A stretch of 63,111 bases of DNA from GCA-003244245 sp052390495 (GTDB taxonomy: Bacteria > Actinomycetota > Actinomycetes > Mycobacteriales > Pseudonocardiaceae). The DNA is taken from assembly GCA_052390495.1 (NCBI GenBank), contig JBQTGW010000115.1, positions 1-63,111 of the forward strand, written 5' to 3'. Below are positions 25,595-34,115 of this stretch, piece after piece. Position numbers and translations under genes: made by a program. Under the pieces are notes generated by a model. The model saw only the letters and a list, made by a program, of their open reading frames with translations. It searched no databases and was not told where the DNA came from. Positions within the stretch are counted from its first letter, which is position 1. Each line of letters starts with the position of its first letter.

Positions 25595-25861
25595 TTAATC
25601 CGTGGTGTAGTCCACTTGCGTGTCCGAGCCATCTTCGCTGCCGTCCGTCTCGTACGTGGTCACCTTGTCGGTCGACATGGTGAGGACACCGTCCGCGGAG
25701 CGCACGCGGACGACCTTGCGAGGGGTGGGAGCGATCCGCAGGGTGAGGCCAAAGGGCGTCATGGCGGTGTCCGAGATGGGCTCGGCCGTCGGGGTGACAA
25801 TTCCATTGCGAGCACCGAGCACGAAACGCTCGGCAGCGTCGGTAAGTAGTCCAGCGGTCAT
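25595..25861 (-). CDS. tgmA: Graspetide precursor peptide (ATP-grasp target)
   Basis: An 88-residue precursor with a GGAGGAAAGAAG ribosome site right before ATG 25861. The middle has TPFGLTLRIAPTPRKVVRV, the leader/recognition motif (PFGL-R) of putative ATP-grasp target RiPPs. The C-terminal 22 residues form the acidic, hydroxyl-rich core, TTYETDGSEDGSDTQVDYTT plus a final Asp. This core offers Thr/Ser/Tyr hydroxyls and many Asp/Glu partners for omega-ester rings; DG and SD-type positions are plausible aspartimide sites. It is the first gene of the maturase operon. Exact ring topology cannot be deduced here. Confidence 0.85.
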   Translation of the reverse strand: MTAGLLTDAAERFVLGARNGIVTPTAEPISDTAMTPFGLTLRIAPTPRKVVRVRSADGVLTMSTDKVTTYETDGSEDGSDTQVDYTTD

Positions 25862-25891
25862 CTTCTTTCCTCCACTTCCGTATGGGTCGCT

Positions 25892-26074
25892 TTAGATTTG
25901 GCAGTCGTGGCTGAATCCGTCAATGTGGATGGTGTCTGACCATTCCCCGCTGGTCCGGGTACCGATCAGCCCAGCATCCGCACCCGGTGCGGCGCGCCGG
26001 AACTGGAAGCCGCGCAGCTTGAGGTGATCCAGCAGCCGTTTGGCGATCACGGCATCGGGGCTGTCCGCGCTCAT
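25892..26074 (-). CDS. Small conserved actinomycete protein, short version
   Basis: A 60-residue protein reading AVIAKRLLDHLKLRGFQFRR, then TIHIDGFSHDC. It is homologous to the frameshifted gene at 57873..58174, which carries AKRLLDDLKARGF and IHIEGFSHDCLAWRQRRS. The version here stops directly after SHDCQI, about 40 residues shorter than the other, so it may be truncated. ATG 26074 overlaps the preceding reading frame (TCATGA). The location just before tgmA suggests cotranscription with the graspetide genes, but no biochemical function is known to me. Confidence 0.6.
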   Translation of the reverse strand: MSADSPDAVIAKRLLDHLKLRGFQFRRAAPGADAGLIGTRTSGEWSDTIHIDGFSHDCQI

Positions 26075-26287
26075 GAGCCACCCGTGCCGTTCTGCTGGCC
26101 CTGGGTCATGCGGCCCAGCACCCGATCAGTCCCGTTGAGTAACAGCAGCGCAAACTCAACCCAGGGACCCGATCTCACCCCCCGAGCGGCCGGGCGCCGA
26201 CCCCACCACCTCCTGCAGGAACCCGCGCAACTGCTGACACATCTCCTCATAGCTGGCCTGATGCGCCGCCCGCCTGCTGCCGGTCAT
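26072..26287 (-). pseudogene. Small conserved protein gene with a frameshift
   Basis: ATG 26287 opens MTGSRRAAHQASYEEMCQQL and RGFLQEVVGSAPG, then ends prematurely at TGA 26156. The alternative phase over 26180-26072 reads PWVEFALLLLNGTDRVLGRM and QGQQNGTGGS with a stop overlapping the next start, exactly as expected for the real C-terminus. A one-base slip near 26175 in a G/C run joins them. I recognise the combination as a conserved actinomycete small protein of unknown role. Confidence 0.55.
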
Positions 26288-26582
26288 GACCACACACCCC
26301 CGCTCTGGCCAGGTGAGGTCGGCGGTAACACCCCACGGGGGCGCGGGAGTCTGAGCCCGCGGGCAGGAGGCCCTGGCCGGGCGCAGCACCCGGCCAGGGC
26401 ACGGGACGCCGTCACACCGACCCCGCCCACCCCGGGACGGACGGGATCGGGGTCAGACGCCCCAACCGCAGCAAAAGGGGACCACGCCCGCACCCTCCAC
26501 CGCAAGCCGACTACCACGATCTGACTGGATAAAGCAGCTATCACATCGTGAACCAAGCCAGGTGCAGCCATAACATCATTGA

Positions 26583-26617
26583 CCATCACCATGGTGTGAT
26601 CGACACCATGGTGATGG
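26583..26617. promoter_or_regulatory. 15-bp stem inverted repeat
   Basis: CCATCACCATGGTGT (26583-26597) and its exact complement (26603-26617) flank a 5-base loop GATCG. There is no T run on either strand after it and it is far from any stop codon, so an operator or an RNA hairpin in the leader of the leftward operon is likelier than a terminator. Confidence 0.6.
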
Positions 26618-26868
26618 CGGGAAGAGCAGGCACAATATGACGGAGGGTGCATCAGAGACGCCTTCACTTTCCGGTGATGAATAGTCATGAACCGCCGAGG
26701 AACGCCTTGGGTATCTGTGCCGGAGATCCGGGGCCGAACCTTGCAAGCTCGTAGCTCAAAGTCTGCCGAGGCAGCACATCAGCGGCACAGACCAACTTTG
26801 AGGACTACTCTCCACAACCACAGCCAGTGCCGTTGACCAGCAAAAACACTGCAGAGCAGATGTGCGCA

Positions 26869-26886
26869 GTACCCAGATCTGGGTAC
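26869..26886 (+). promoter_or_regulatory. Perfect 18-bp palindrome before the NB-ARC regulator
   Basis: GTACCCAGATCTGGGTAC is a perfect palindrome, followed at once by further GTACC elements (GGTACC at 26889-26894 and AGGTACT about 10 bases later), ending 32 bases before GTG 26918. The spacing suits autoregulation by the HTH regulator it precedes, or binding of another XRE-type protein. Confidence 0.6.
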
Positions 26887-26917
26887 CAGGTACCGTGTTT
26901 AGGTACTCAGGGTTGAG

Positions 26918-29383
26918 GTGGTGAGGCACGTGGGACGCCCGGGTCGTGGCAGCCAGAGGGAACGCAACCAGTTGCGGGAAGCGCTGCAGCAACAAGGCTG
27001 CATGCCCGAGCAGATCGCCGCCGCCATGGCCCGGCAGTTCGGAGATCGGCCCCGTCCAGCATGGCGACACGCCCACGGCTGGACCCAGGACCAGGTAGCA
27101 GCACGTTTTAATGAGGTGGTCGGTGACGAGAAAGCCTCAATGACCGGAAACCGCATCAGCGACTATGAGAAGTGGCCCGCTGGCGGAGTTAAACCCAAAC
27201 CCGACACCCTCCGTATTCTCGCTATGATCTACAAGACTACTCCCGCAAAACTAGTTGATCGCAACGATCGTCGTGGGTTTGACCCAAAGGAACTCATTTC
27301 CATAGAATCGTCTCCAGCTCCAGCGGCTCACAGTCGAGTGCATCAACATGGTGGCAAAGCAGGTTTTATTGCTCCTCGCCAGCTGCCCGCACCGCCCCGA
27401 TTGTTCATTGGTCGGGCGCGCGAGCTGGCTGCGCTCACTGCCGCGCTGGCCATGACCGACAGCCATGTAGCGGCAATTCTTGCGGTCGGTGGTGCTGGTG
27501 GGATCGGCAAGACTTGGCTGGCACTGCATTGGGCACATCAGAACCTGCACCGTTTCCCCGACGGGCACCTGTATATGAATCTTAAGGGTTTTGATCCATC
27601 TGGACAGCCCATGCCATGGAGTACCGCAGTACGCACATTTCTAGATGCCTTGGGGGTAGACCCAGCGTCAATCCCCGCAGATCCGGATGCCCAGGTCGCG
27701 CAGTATCGCAGACTTGTATCCGGCCAACACATGCTGATCCTGTTGGACAACGCCCGCGACAGTATGCAGGTAATCCCTCTACTACCCCAGAGTGCGACCT
27801 GCACGGTGCTGATCACCAGCCGCCACCGGCTCGCTGGGCTAGTTACCGGACACTGCGCACACTTACTGGACTTGGACATTCTGCCCGATGTCGAGGCGCG
27901 AGACCTATTGGAGTGTTATCTTGGCCCTGCGCGACTCGCGGTCGAACCAGATGCTGTTGACGAGCTGTTGGATTTCTGTGCCGGATTGCCCCTCGCGCTG
28001 AGCATCGTGGCCGCCCGTGCTGTAATCTATCCCAATTTTCCCCTTGCGGTCTTCGCAGATGAATTACGCGACAGGTCGGTCCGCCTGACTGCTTTCGATG
28101 CCGGCGACCTTAATGCGAACCTCACCGCAGTCTTGTCCTGGTCCTACCACGCACTTGACAGACAAGCCGCCACAGTCTTCGCCTTACTGGGTAAGGCGCC
28201 AGGGCCAGATGTCAGCCTGCTGGCAGCAGCGTCTTTGGCGGCGTTACCTCCCGCGCGAACACTCGCGGTTCTACAAGACCTAGAAAGCTCCTACTTAGTA
28301 CATCAACATATGCCACGTCGCTACCGAATGCATGACCATATCCGCCTCTATGCTACCCGTCAAGCCAGCCACGATATCGCCGTAGACACCCGCAACGCCG
28401 CACTGCGGCGTCTAGTTGACTTCTACCTCCATACTGCCTATGTGGGCGAACGGATGCTCGACCCGCACCGTACTCCGGTGAAGCTTGAACGGACCAGCGC
28501 TGGCTGCCAACCCTACTCCCCGTCCGATGTGGCTGAGGCATTAGCATGGTTCGATGCAGAATATCCTTGCCTGTTCGCTACTCAACAGTTCGTCCAGAGC
28601 CAAGGCTGGCATAACTCGGTGTGGCAGATGGCCTGTGCGACGGACACCTTTCACCATCGGCGTGGACACCTCCACGACAATCTCGCCACTTGGCGCGCTG
28701 CGTTGGTTGCCGCCGATCAGTCCGCTGACTCGACTATCCAGATTCTAGCCCGTCGGCGTCTCGGATGGGCCTGTGCCCGTGTGGGGCGCCTCGCTGAGGC
28801 ACTAGACCATCTCCAGCAAGCCTTAATCTTGGCTACGGATACGGGTGATCTCTGCAACCAAGCCCGTACTCATTATGGCCTTTCATGGACATGGGGGCGT
28901 CAGGAGAATCCGGAGATGGCGTTGGAACATGCCACCCATGCATTGGACATTTTCCATACCCTTGAGGACTCCGTGTGGGAAGCCCTCGCGCTCAACCTGG
29001 TGGGTTGGTTCTCGGCCCGGCTTGGCTACTACGACGAAGCCCATGCCCGGCTGGAAGCATCCTTTGCTCTGTGTCGCCGTGATCGGTGCCTTGAAGGTGA
29101 GGCGGTCGCCTTGGACAGCCTGGGCTACCTAGCGAACCTCACTGGCGAGCACGCTCAAGCCCTCGACTACTACCATCAGGCCCTCGCTCTGTATAATGGG
29201 CTTGGTGACGTTTACTCCGAAGCCAATACCCTAGATTGTCTTGCTCAAAGCTATGCCGCACTAGGCCGGTACGGACACGCCCGTCGCGCCTGGCAACACG
29301 CTGTGGAGTTATACGAGACTCAGCACCGCACCAACGATGCCGAGCGTGTGTTACAACAACTAAACGCTCTCGATGGCCAGTAG
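26918..29383 (+). CDS. HTH/NB-ARC/TPR signal-transduction regulator
   Basis: An 821-residue STAND-type regulator. GTG 26918 (or 26921) follows GAGGTG. The N-terminal 120 residues include an HTH-like region (HGWTQDQVAARFNEVV, then RISDYEKWPAGG). The NB-ARC ATPase has P-loop VGGAGGIGKTWLALHWA, Walker B MLILLDNARD, TVLITSRHRL and the GLPLAL motif. Its winged helix is followed by at least five TPR repeats (from about residue 590 to 815, e.g. GRLAEALDHLQQAL). AfsR-like proteins of this design switch on secondary-metabolite genes by nucleotide-dependent oligomerisation. It diverges from the graspetide operon, the obvious candidate target. Confidence 0.88.
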   Translation: MVRHVGRPGRGSQRERNQLREALQQQGCMPEQIAAAMARQFGDRPRPAWRHAHGWTQDQVAARFNEVVGDEKASMTGNRISDYEKWPAGGVKPKPDTLRILAMIYKTTPAKLVDRNDRRGFDPKELISIESSPAPAAHSRVHQHGGKAGFIAPRQLPAPPRLFIGRARELAALTAALAMTDSHVAAILAVGGAGGIGKTWLALHWAHQNLHRFPDGHLYMNLKGFDPSGQPMPWSTAVRTFLDALGVDPASIPADPDAQVAQYRRLVSGQHMLILLDNARDSMQVIPLLPQSATCTVLITSRHRLAGLVTGHCAHLLDLDILPDVEARDLLECYLGPARLAVEPDAVDELLDFCAGLPLALSIVAARAVIYPNFPLAVFADELRDRSVRLTAFDAGDLNANLTAVLSWSYHALDRQAATVFALLGKAPGPDVSLLAAASLAALPPARTLAVLQDLESSYLVHQHMPRRYRMHDHIRLYATRQASHDIAVDTRNAALRRLVDFYLHTAYVGERMLDPHRTPVKLERTSAGCQPYSPSDVAEALAWFDAEYPCLFATQQFVQSQGWHNSVWQMACATDTFHHRRGHLHDNLATWRAALVAADQSADSTIQILARRRLGWACARVGRLAEALDHLQQALILATDTGDLCNQARTHYGLSWTWGRQENPEMALEHATHALDIFHTLEDSVWEALALNLVGWFSARLGYYDEAHARLEASFALCRRDRCLEGEAVALDSLGYLANLTGEHAQALDYYHQALALYNGLGDVYSEANTLDCLAQSYAALGRYGHARRAWQHAVELYETQHRTNDAERVLQQLNALDGQ

Positions 29384-29633
29384 CGGGCGATGCCTTTTGT
29401 GGGTACTCGCTGCCCTCCGTTTACCGTTGATGGATGATCTGCTGAGGTGATCACGGTAACCACCTGGTGGATGGGAACGACACGGCCGGACGCAGCTCCG
29501 GTCGCTCGAAACGATAGAGTCGAACTGCAGCGCGGGGAGCGCACGCCATGAAGTCGGGCGCTACCAGCGGGTATAACCTAGCTGCCCGAGACACGCCCCG
29601 GGCGACTCGCAGACGACAAGGAAGGTAGGAGCG

Positions 29634-29951
29634 ATGTTGGTGGCTTTTACTGTCACGCCGCTTGGCGAATCCGACAGTGTGAGTGAGCCGGTAGCCGAAG
29701 CCGTGCGAGTGGTGCGGGAATCTGGGCTGCCTAACGAAACCACCGCTATGTTCACCTTGATCGAAGGTGACTGGGACGAAGTGATGGATGTAGTTAAGCG
29801 AGCGGTCGAAGCAGTGATAGCACGGACATCAAGGGTAACTCTATCACTCAATGCAGATGTGAGGCCAGGGTACACTGGCCAACTCCGTACTAAGGTAGCG
29901 AGGGTGGAAGAGCACCTCGCTGCACCAGGTGACAGCCAGCTCTCCGCATAG
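29634..29951 (+). CDS. MTH1187/YkoF-family thiamine-binding protein
   Basis: A 105-residue protein of the DUF77 (Thiamine_BP) family: MLVAFTVTPLGESDSVSE, AVRVVRESGLPNETTAMFTL, EGDWDEVMDVVKRAVEAV and RVTLSLNADVRPG. Members form ferredoxin-like oligomers that bind thiamine or its HMP part in the cytoplasm. ATG 29634 follows GGAAGGTAGGAGC. It is intact and monocistronic; the gaps 29384-29633 and 29952-30102 show no further gene. Confidence 0.88.
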   Translation: MLVAFTVTPLGESDSVSEPVAEAVRVVRESGLPNETTAMFTLIEGDWDEVMDVVKRAVEAVIARTSRVTLSLNADVRPGYTGQLRTKVARVEEHLAAPGDSQLSA

Positions 29952-30102
29952 TTGAGCAAATGCATCCGTTGACCGGGGGCCGAGGTTGAGCACCTCGGTC
30001 CCTGACCGCTTCCTTTGATGGTCAATAGTCGCTCAAACGCTGTGTGATCTCATTGATGTTTTGAGGTTGAAGTAGGTTCCGTAACACCTCACCTTACAAC
30101 GT

Positions 30103-30480
30103 ATGGGGCGTTCGATTCGTATTCGGGCGGGGTCGAAGACTTTATGGCTGCTGCGGGTCCTGGACCTGCGCCATGCGGTGGAGCTACGCGGCTGGCCGGA
30201 GGGTGTCCACCTCGTGCTCCCGCTCGACATCAGGTCCGAGAACGGTCAGGAGGCCAAGCGCTACACCCTGCGGATCGCCGAGGGCCGCGGGGAGTTGACG
30301 CCCGGCGGCGGCGCTGCCCACCTGATCTTGACCAGAGGCCAGTTCGCGGTGTGGTACGCGGGCGGGTACCGCAGCGCCGCCTCGGCCGCATTGGCCGGAG
30401 TCGACGGTGACCCTGCCTCGATCGCGCGGCTCTTGATGACCACCGGCGACCGAGAGCCGTGGCTGGCCGATTACTTCTGA
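30103..30480 (+). pseudogene. C-terminal SCP2-like domain of an Eis-type acetyltransferase (fragment)
   Basis: A 125-residue frame beginning LWLLRVLDLRHAVELRGWPE, through LPLDIRSENGQEAKRYTLRI, to a C-terminus PWLADYF. This is the sterol-carrier-like C-terminal domain of Eis/GNAT lysine and aminoglycoside acetyltransferases, in which the terminal carboxylate takes part in catalysis. The two GNAT domains (about 280 residues) that should precede it are missing, and the sequence 29952-30102 does not supply them in any frame. It stands upstream of the IS110 element. It may still be translated as a small protein, hence moderate certainty about pseudogene status. Confidence 0.7.
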
Positions 30481-30594
30481 CCGGCAATTCCCGGCACAGC
30501 ACCACTACGCACTCGTGCCCACCGCCCACCTGTCGCAGACCTGTTCGGAAGATGACGACTCATGACATCCTCTGTGTCAACCCCTAGATCAAGT

Positions 30595-31704
30595 TCATGC
30601 GGCGACGGGTTGGTGGAGCAGCTGTGTGGCGCCGCCGTGACGGGTGGGGTCGTAGGGTTGTTGATCGATCCAGTATCGCCAGATGACGCGTACCCAGGAG
30701 CGGGCGAGGATGCGTACGGCGTGCGGGTGGTCCTTCCCGCTGGTGTGGGCTCGGTGGTAGATGTCTGCGGCCCGGGGGCTGGCGTGGCGGGAGTTGCCGG
30801 CGAACGTGGTCAGGGCGACGCGCGGCCGCTTGGTGCAGGCCCAGCGGAAGCTGACCGCGTGGTGTTGGCCCGAGGCCCTGGTGATTGGGACCAGTCCGGC
30901 GAGTGCGGCGATGGCCTCGGGGCCGGTGCAGGCGCTGTGCTCGGCGAGTTCGGCGCGGATGTGCGCGGCGTTGACCAGTCCGGCGCGAGGAAAGCTGGTG
31001 AACACCTCGCCGTCGGGGTGCTCGTGCAGGTGCGCGGCCGCCGGGCGGTCCAGGTCCTTGATCGCGGTGTTGAGGGCGGTGAGCACGCCGGCGATGAAGG
31101 CGGCCATCGGCTTCTCCCCGAGGGCGGTGGCGTGCGCGGGGCTGGGGTAGCGGGTCAGGAACGCCAGGCTGATCGGCGGCTCGGCATCGGCGACGACCTC
31201 TTTGGCGCCCGGCCAGTGCGCATCCAGCAGCGCGGAGAGCTGGCTGGTCGCCGCGACCCGGGCCTCGAGCAGCTCGGAGCGGGTCCGCGACACGGTGCGC
31301 AGCGCTGTGGTGTGCTCGGTCAACGGGGTCGTGGCGCGCAGCCGGTGGGCACGCAGCCGCAGGTACCCGGCGATCACGTGCGCGTCGCCGGGGCCGGACT
31401 TCGCCCCGGAGATCACCTCGCCCTCACGCCAGGTCTTGATCGCGTTCGGCTTCACCGGCACCACCGGGTGCCCAGCGGCGGGCAGCGCGCCGGCCAGCCG
31501 CCCGTCCGGACCCTCGATCACCACCGGCACCCCAGCCGGGTCACCCAGCTTGGCCAGCCGGCGGATCAGGCCGGTGAACCCGGCCCCGGTGTGCTCGACA
31601 GGGAACGCGGCAACCGGCCGGCCGGTGGGATCGAGCACGCACACCGCATGGGTCCTCGCGGCCCAGTCGATCCCGGCGAAGAACAACGCACCTACCAGCG
31701 ACAC
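30595..31704 (-). mobile_element. IS110-family transposase (insertion sequence)
   Basis: A 369-residue transposase; GTG 31704 begins VSLVGALFFAGIDWAARTHA. The N-terminal DEDD/RuvC-like domain has the acidic residues in GIDWA, VVIEGPDG and KSGPGDAHVIAG. The C-terminal Transposase_20 part has FTSFPRAGLVNAAHIRAELA and LAGLVPITRASG, carrying the serine nucleophile, and RPRVALTTFAGNS. It appears complete. IS110 elements lack obvious inverted ends and use a bridge RNA encoded in a non-coding end; the tract 31705-31949 before the start is the candidate position. Element borders cannot be fixed from one copy. Confidence 0.88.
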
Positions 31705-31949
31705 GTTCGTCGCCTTCCGGTGGGGAGCAGACAGGTCACGGGCGGGAACCTGGCCGGGTGCCGAGTGGTCACTGACCGGCGCTCCCGGCAGCAGCCCTCT
31801 GTAGTCGATCACCAGCCAGGCAAGAGGAGCCGGGGGCGGCAGTGTCACCCCGGCCCACGAAGGGCGACCGACCCGGGCCGTCACCCCAGCTCCCATCCGC
31901 TTCCTGCCACAACGGTCCTGATGACCCCCGCAGAAGAGAGGGTGGACCA
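31705..31949 (-). ncRNA. Candidate IS110 bridge-RNA region
   Basis: About 245 bases upstream of the transposase start, without a supported gene, G/C-rich and with several short self-complementary runs. In IS110 elements this side carries the bridge RNA, which pairs with donor and target DNA. The assignment is by position only; no loop was matched to a target here. Confidence 0.3.
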
Positions 31950-32095
31950 GTGACCGACCAGCACAGCACGGAGAGTCCCGCCACGCGGACCGGCGACGCC
32001 GCAGTAGCGGCCCAGATGCATGCGACGCGCGAGGAGTAGGCCGATTCGGCGGGCACCTGGTGACCACCAGCCGGTGGATCTGGCATCCTCGCCGA

Positions 32096-32263
32096 ATGGC
32101 TGGCAAGCGGTCCGCCGAAGCGACGAGATCAGCCGACGGGCGTCGGAAACGCCTGCTGGTGCGGGTCGGGCTCGCTCTCGTACTCGCTGTCGCCACCGGG
32201 GTCGGCCTGCAGGTGGCGATCCGGGCCAAACCCGCGGCGCTGGCCGAAAGGGCAATCCGTTAG
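32096..32263 (+). CDS. Possible small single-pass membrane protein
   Basis: ATG 32096 opens 55 codons: a basic N-tip (MAGKRSAEATRSADGRRKR) and one hydrophobic helix (LLVRVGLALVLAVATGVGLQ). It ends about 60 bases before the first clear codon of the permease gene. There is no known family and a weak ribosome site, so it may be fortuitous; it could alternatively be the degenerated leader of the permease gene. Confidence 0.3.
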   Translation: MAGKRSAEATRSADGRRKRLLVRVGLALVLAVATGVGLQVAIRAKPAALAERAIR

Positions 32264-32324
32264 CACGCCACCGAACGCAGCACGCCAGCGGTTAGCGCGC
32301 CGGCTGGGCCTCACAGACTCGGTC

Positions 32325-33566
32325 GTGATCGGGCTCGGGTCGATGATGGGGGCGGGGGTGTTCGCCGCGTTCGCCCCCGCCGCGCGGGCCGCCGGAGCTG
32401 GGTTACTGCTGGGCCTGGCAGTGGCCGCGGTGGTCGCCTACTGCAACGCCACGTCGTCGGCGCGGCTGGCCGCCCGTTACCCCCAGTCCGGCGGCACGTA
32501 CGTCTACGGCCGGGAGCAGCTTGGGCCGTTCTGGGGGTATCTGGCCGGCTGGGGTTTCGTGGTGGGCAAGACCGCCTCGTGCGCGGCGATGGCGCTGACG
32601 GTCGCGGCCTACACCGCCCCCACCGCGAACCGGCTGGCGAACACCGGGATCGCGGTGACGGTCGTGGCGGCGCTGACCACGCTGAACTATCGCGGGGTGC
32701 AGAAATCAGCGTGGCTGACCCGGGTCATCGTGTCGATCACCCTCGGCGTGCTGGCCCTGACGGTCACCGGGTGCTTCGCAGGCGGCACCGTCAGCACCGC
32801 TGCGCTCCAGCCCTTCCCCGGCACGAGCGTCGGAGGGGTTCTGCAAGCCGCCGGGCTGTTGTTCTTCGCCTTCGCCGGTTACGCCCGGATCGCCACCCTG
32901 GGCGAAGAAGTCCGCGATCCCGAACGCACCATTCCCAGGGCCATCCCGATCGCGCTGGGGATCACCCTGCTCGTCTACACGGCGGTGGCACTGGCCGCCG
33001 TGGTCGCGCTCGGGCCGCAGCAGCTGGCCAATGCCGCCGATCCGCTGGCTCGCGCCGTGGCCAACGGGTCGTGGTCCTGGTTAGAACCCGTCGTGCGGGT
33101 CGGTGCCGCTGTGGCTGCTCTGGGATCCTTGCTGGCTCTGGTGCTGGGTGTGTCGCGGACCGCGTTCGCGATGGCTCGCGACGGCCACTTGCCTAAGGCA
33201 CTGAACACGGTTCATCCCCGCTTCGCAGTGCCGCACCGCGCCGAGATGGCCGTCGGCGTGGTGGTCGCGGTGCTGGTCAGCGTGGTGGATCTACGCACAG
33301 CGATCGGCTTCTCGTCCTTCACCGTGCTCGTCTACTACGCAATCGCCAACGCTTCGGCCTGGTCCCTGTGCCCGACTCAAGGGGGCCCGAATCAAGGCCG
33401 CCCACGACGGATCGTGCCGACCCTGGGTCTGGCGGGCTGCCTGGTACTGGCGTTCAGCCTGCCCGCGAACTCGGTCATCACCGGCGCCGCCGTGCTCGCG
33501 ATCGGCGCGATCCTGTGGGCCGCGCGCCGATCCGTCAGGCGCTGGGGACGGAGATGTGAATCGTGA
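32325..33566 (+). CDS. APC-family amino acid permease
   Basis: A 413-residue transporter of the amino acid-polyamine-organocation superfamily in the cytoplasmic membrane. Helix 1 carries VVIGLGSMMGAGVFAAFAPA with the GxGxxxG-type substrate loop, and later segments include ARYPQSGGTYVYGREQLGPF and FFAFAGYARIATLGEEVRDP with the family's E-V-x-x-P motif. About 11-12 hydrophobic helices are present. The start is unsettled: GTG 32325 cuts just before helix 1, while the same frame is open upstream (AARQRLARRLGLTDSV) but offers no normal start codon. Its 3' end overlaps the convergent yceI-like gene by 32 bases. Confidence 0.85.
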   Translation: MIGLGSMMGAGVFAAFAPAARAAGAGLLLGLAVAAVVAYCNATSSARLAARYPQSGGTYVYGREQLGPFWGYLAGWGFVVGKTASCAAMALTVAAYTAPTANRLANTGIAVTVVAALTTLNYRGVQKSAWLTRVIVSITLGVLALTVTGCFAGGTVSTAALQPFPGTSVGGVLQAAGLLFFAFAGYARIATLGEEVRDPERTIPRAIPIALGITLLVYTAVALAAVVALGPQQLANAADPLARAVANGSWSWLEPVVRVGAAVAALGSLLALVLGVSRTAFAMARDGHLPKALNTVHPRFAVPHRAEMAVGVVVAVLVSVVDLRTAIGFSSFTVLVYYAIANASAWSLCPTQGGPNQGRPRRIVPTLGLAGCLVLAFSLPANSVITGAAVLAIGAILWAARRSVRRWGRRCES

Positions 33567-34026
33567 CCTCGGCCTTGACCTTCAACGCGCCAAGCATGGC
33601 GGTGAACGGCTTGATGCCGTATTTGGTCTGATCTAGGGTGATCTCGGCGTTCCAGCACTTGCCGTCGTTGTGCGCCTTGGCTGAGATCGGGTGCGTCACG
33701 CCGTGCAGCGTGAGATCCCCTTTGATGCTCGCGCTGTCACCATCGCGCACTACGGACGTGGAGCGAAATGTGATCTTGGGATACTTACGGGCACCCAACG
33801 TATCCGCCGCGTTGCCCGCGATCTTCTTGCGATCAGACTCAGAGGGACCTTCGCTCACTACCTCCAGTGAGTCCGCATCGAACTCGGCGGTGATCGTATC
33901 GTCGTCCCCGACCTCGAAGAACAAGCTCTTCACCTGCAGGTCGACATCGTGGCCCATGGACTTCGCGACACCATCTCGAAAGACGGACACCCGACAGTCA
34001 ACCGCTTTAGCGTCAAAAGAAGGCAC
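33535..34026 (-). CDS. YceI-family protein
   Basis: A 163-residue YceI-like lipocalin-fold protein: an N-terminal strand, GHDVDLQVKSLFFEV, then NAADTLGARKYPKITFRSTS, DLTLHGVTHPISAKA and KYGIKPFTAMLGALKV. The family binds polyisoprenoid or amphiphilic lipids. No signal peptide is seen, so it is cytoplasmic, unlike E. coli YceI. Its end overlaps the permease gene end tail to tail by 32 bases. Confidence 0.88.
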   Translation of the reverse strand: MPSFDAKAVDCRVSVFRDGVAKSMGHDVDLQVKSLFFEVGDDDTITAEFDADSLEVVSEGPSESDRKKIAGNAADTLGARKYPKITFRSTSVVRDGDSASIKGDLTLHGVTHPISAKAHNDGKCWNAEITLDQTKYGIKPFTAMLGALKVKAEVTIHISVPSA

Positions 34027-34115
34027 GCAGGGAGACTAGCCGGGACGAGTCCGAAGACAATGATCCTTCACTCGAACGAGTACAAAATCACTATACGTAG
34101 CGATCTGTTGACCCG

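Larger units (their letters stand above)
26288..26917. other. Regulatory intergenic region with two large palindromes
   Basis: No protein gene is supported in these 630 bases. The left half is G/C-rich, the right half contains two conspicuous palindromes described separately (26583-26617 and 26869-26886). It separates the leftward graspetide operon from the rightward NB-ARC regulator gene, so it should hold both promoters. Confidence 0.6.

Noticed and set aside
31950..32039. 29-codon frame (VTDQHSTESPATRTGDAA) beside the IS110 element
   Set aside because: It has a weak GAGAGGG site but no recognisable feature and may belong to the IS flank.
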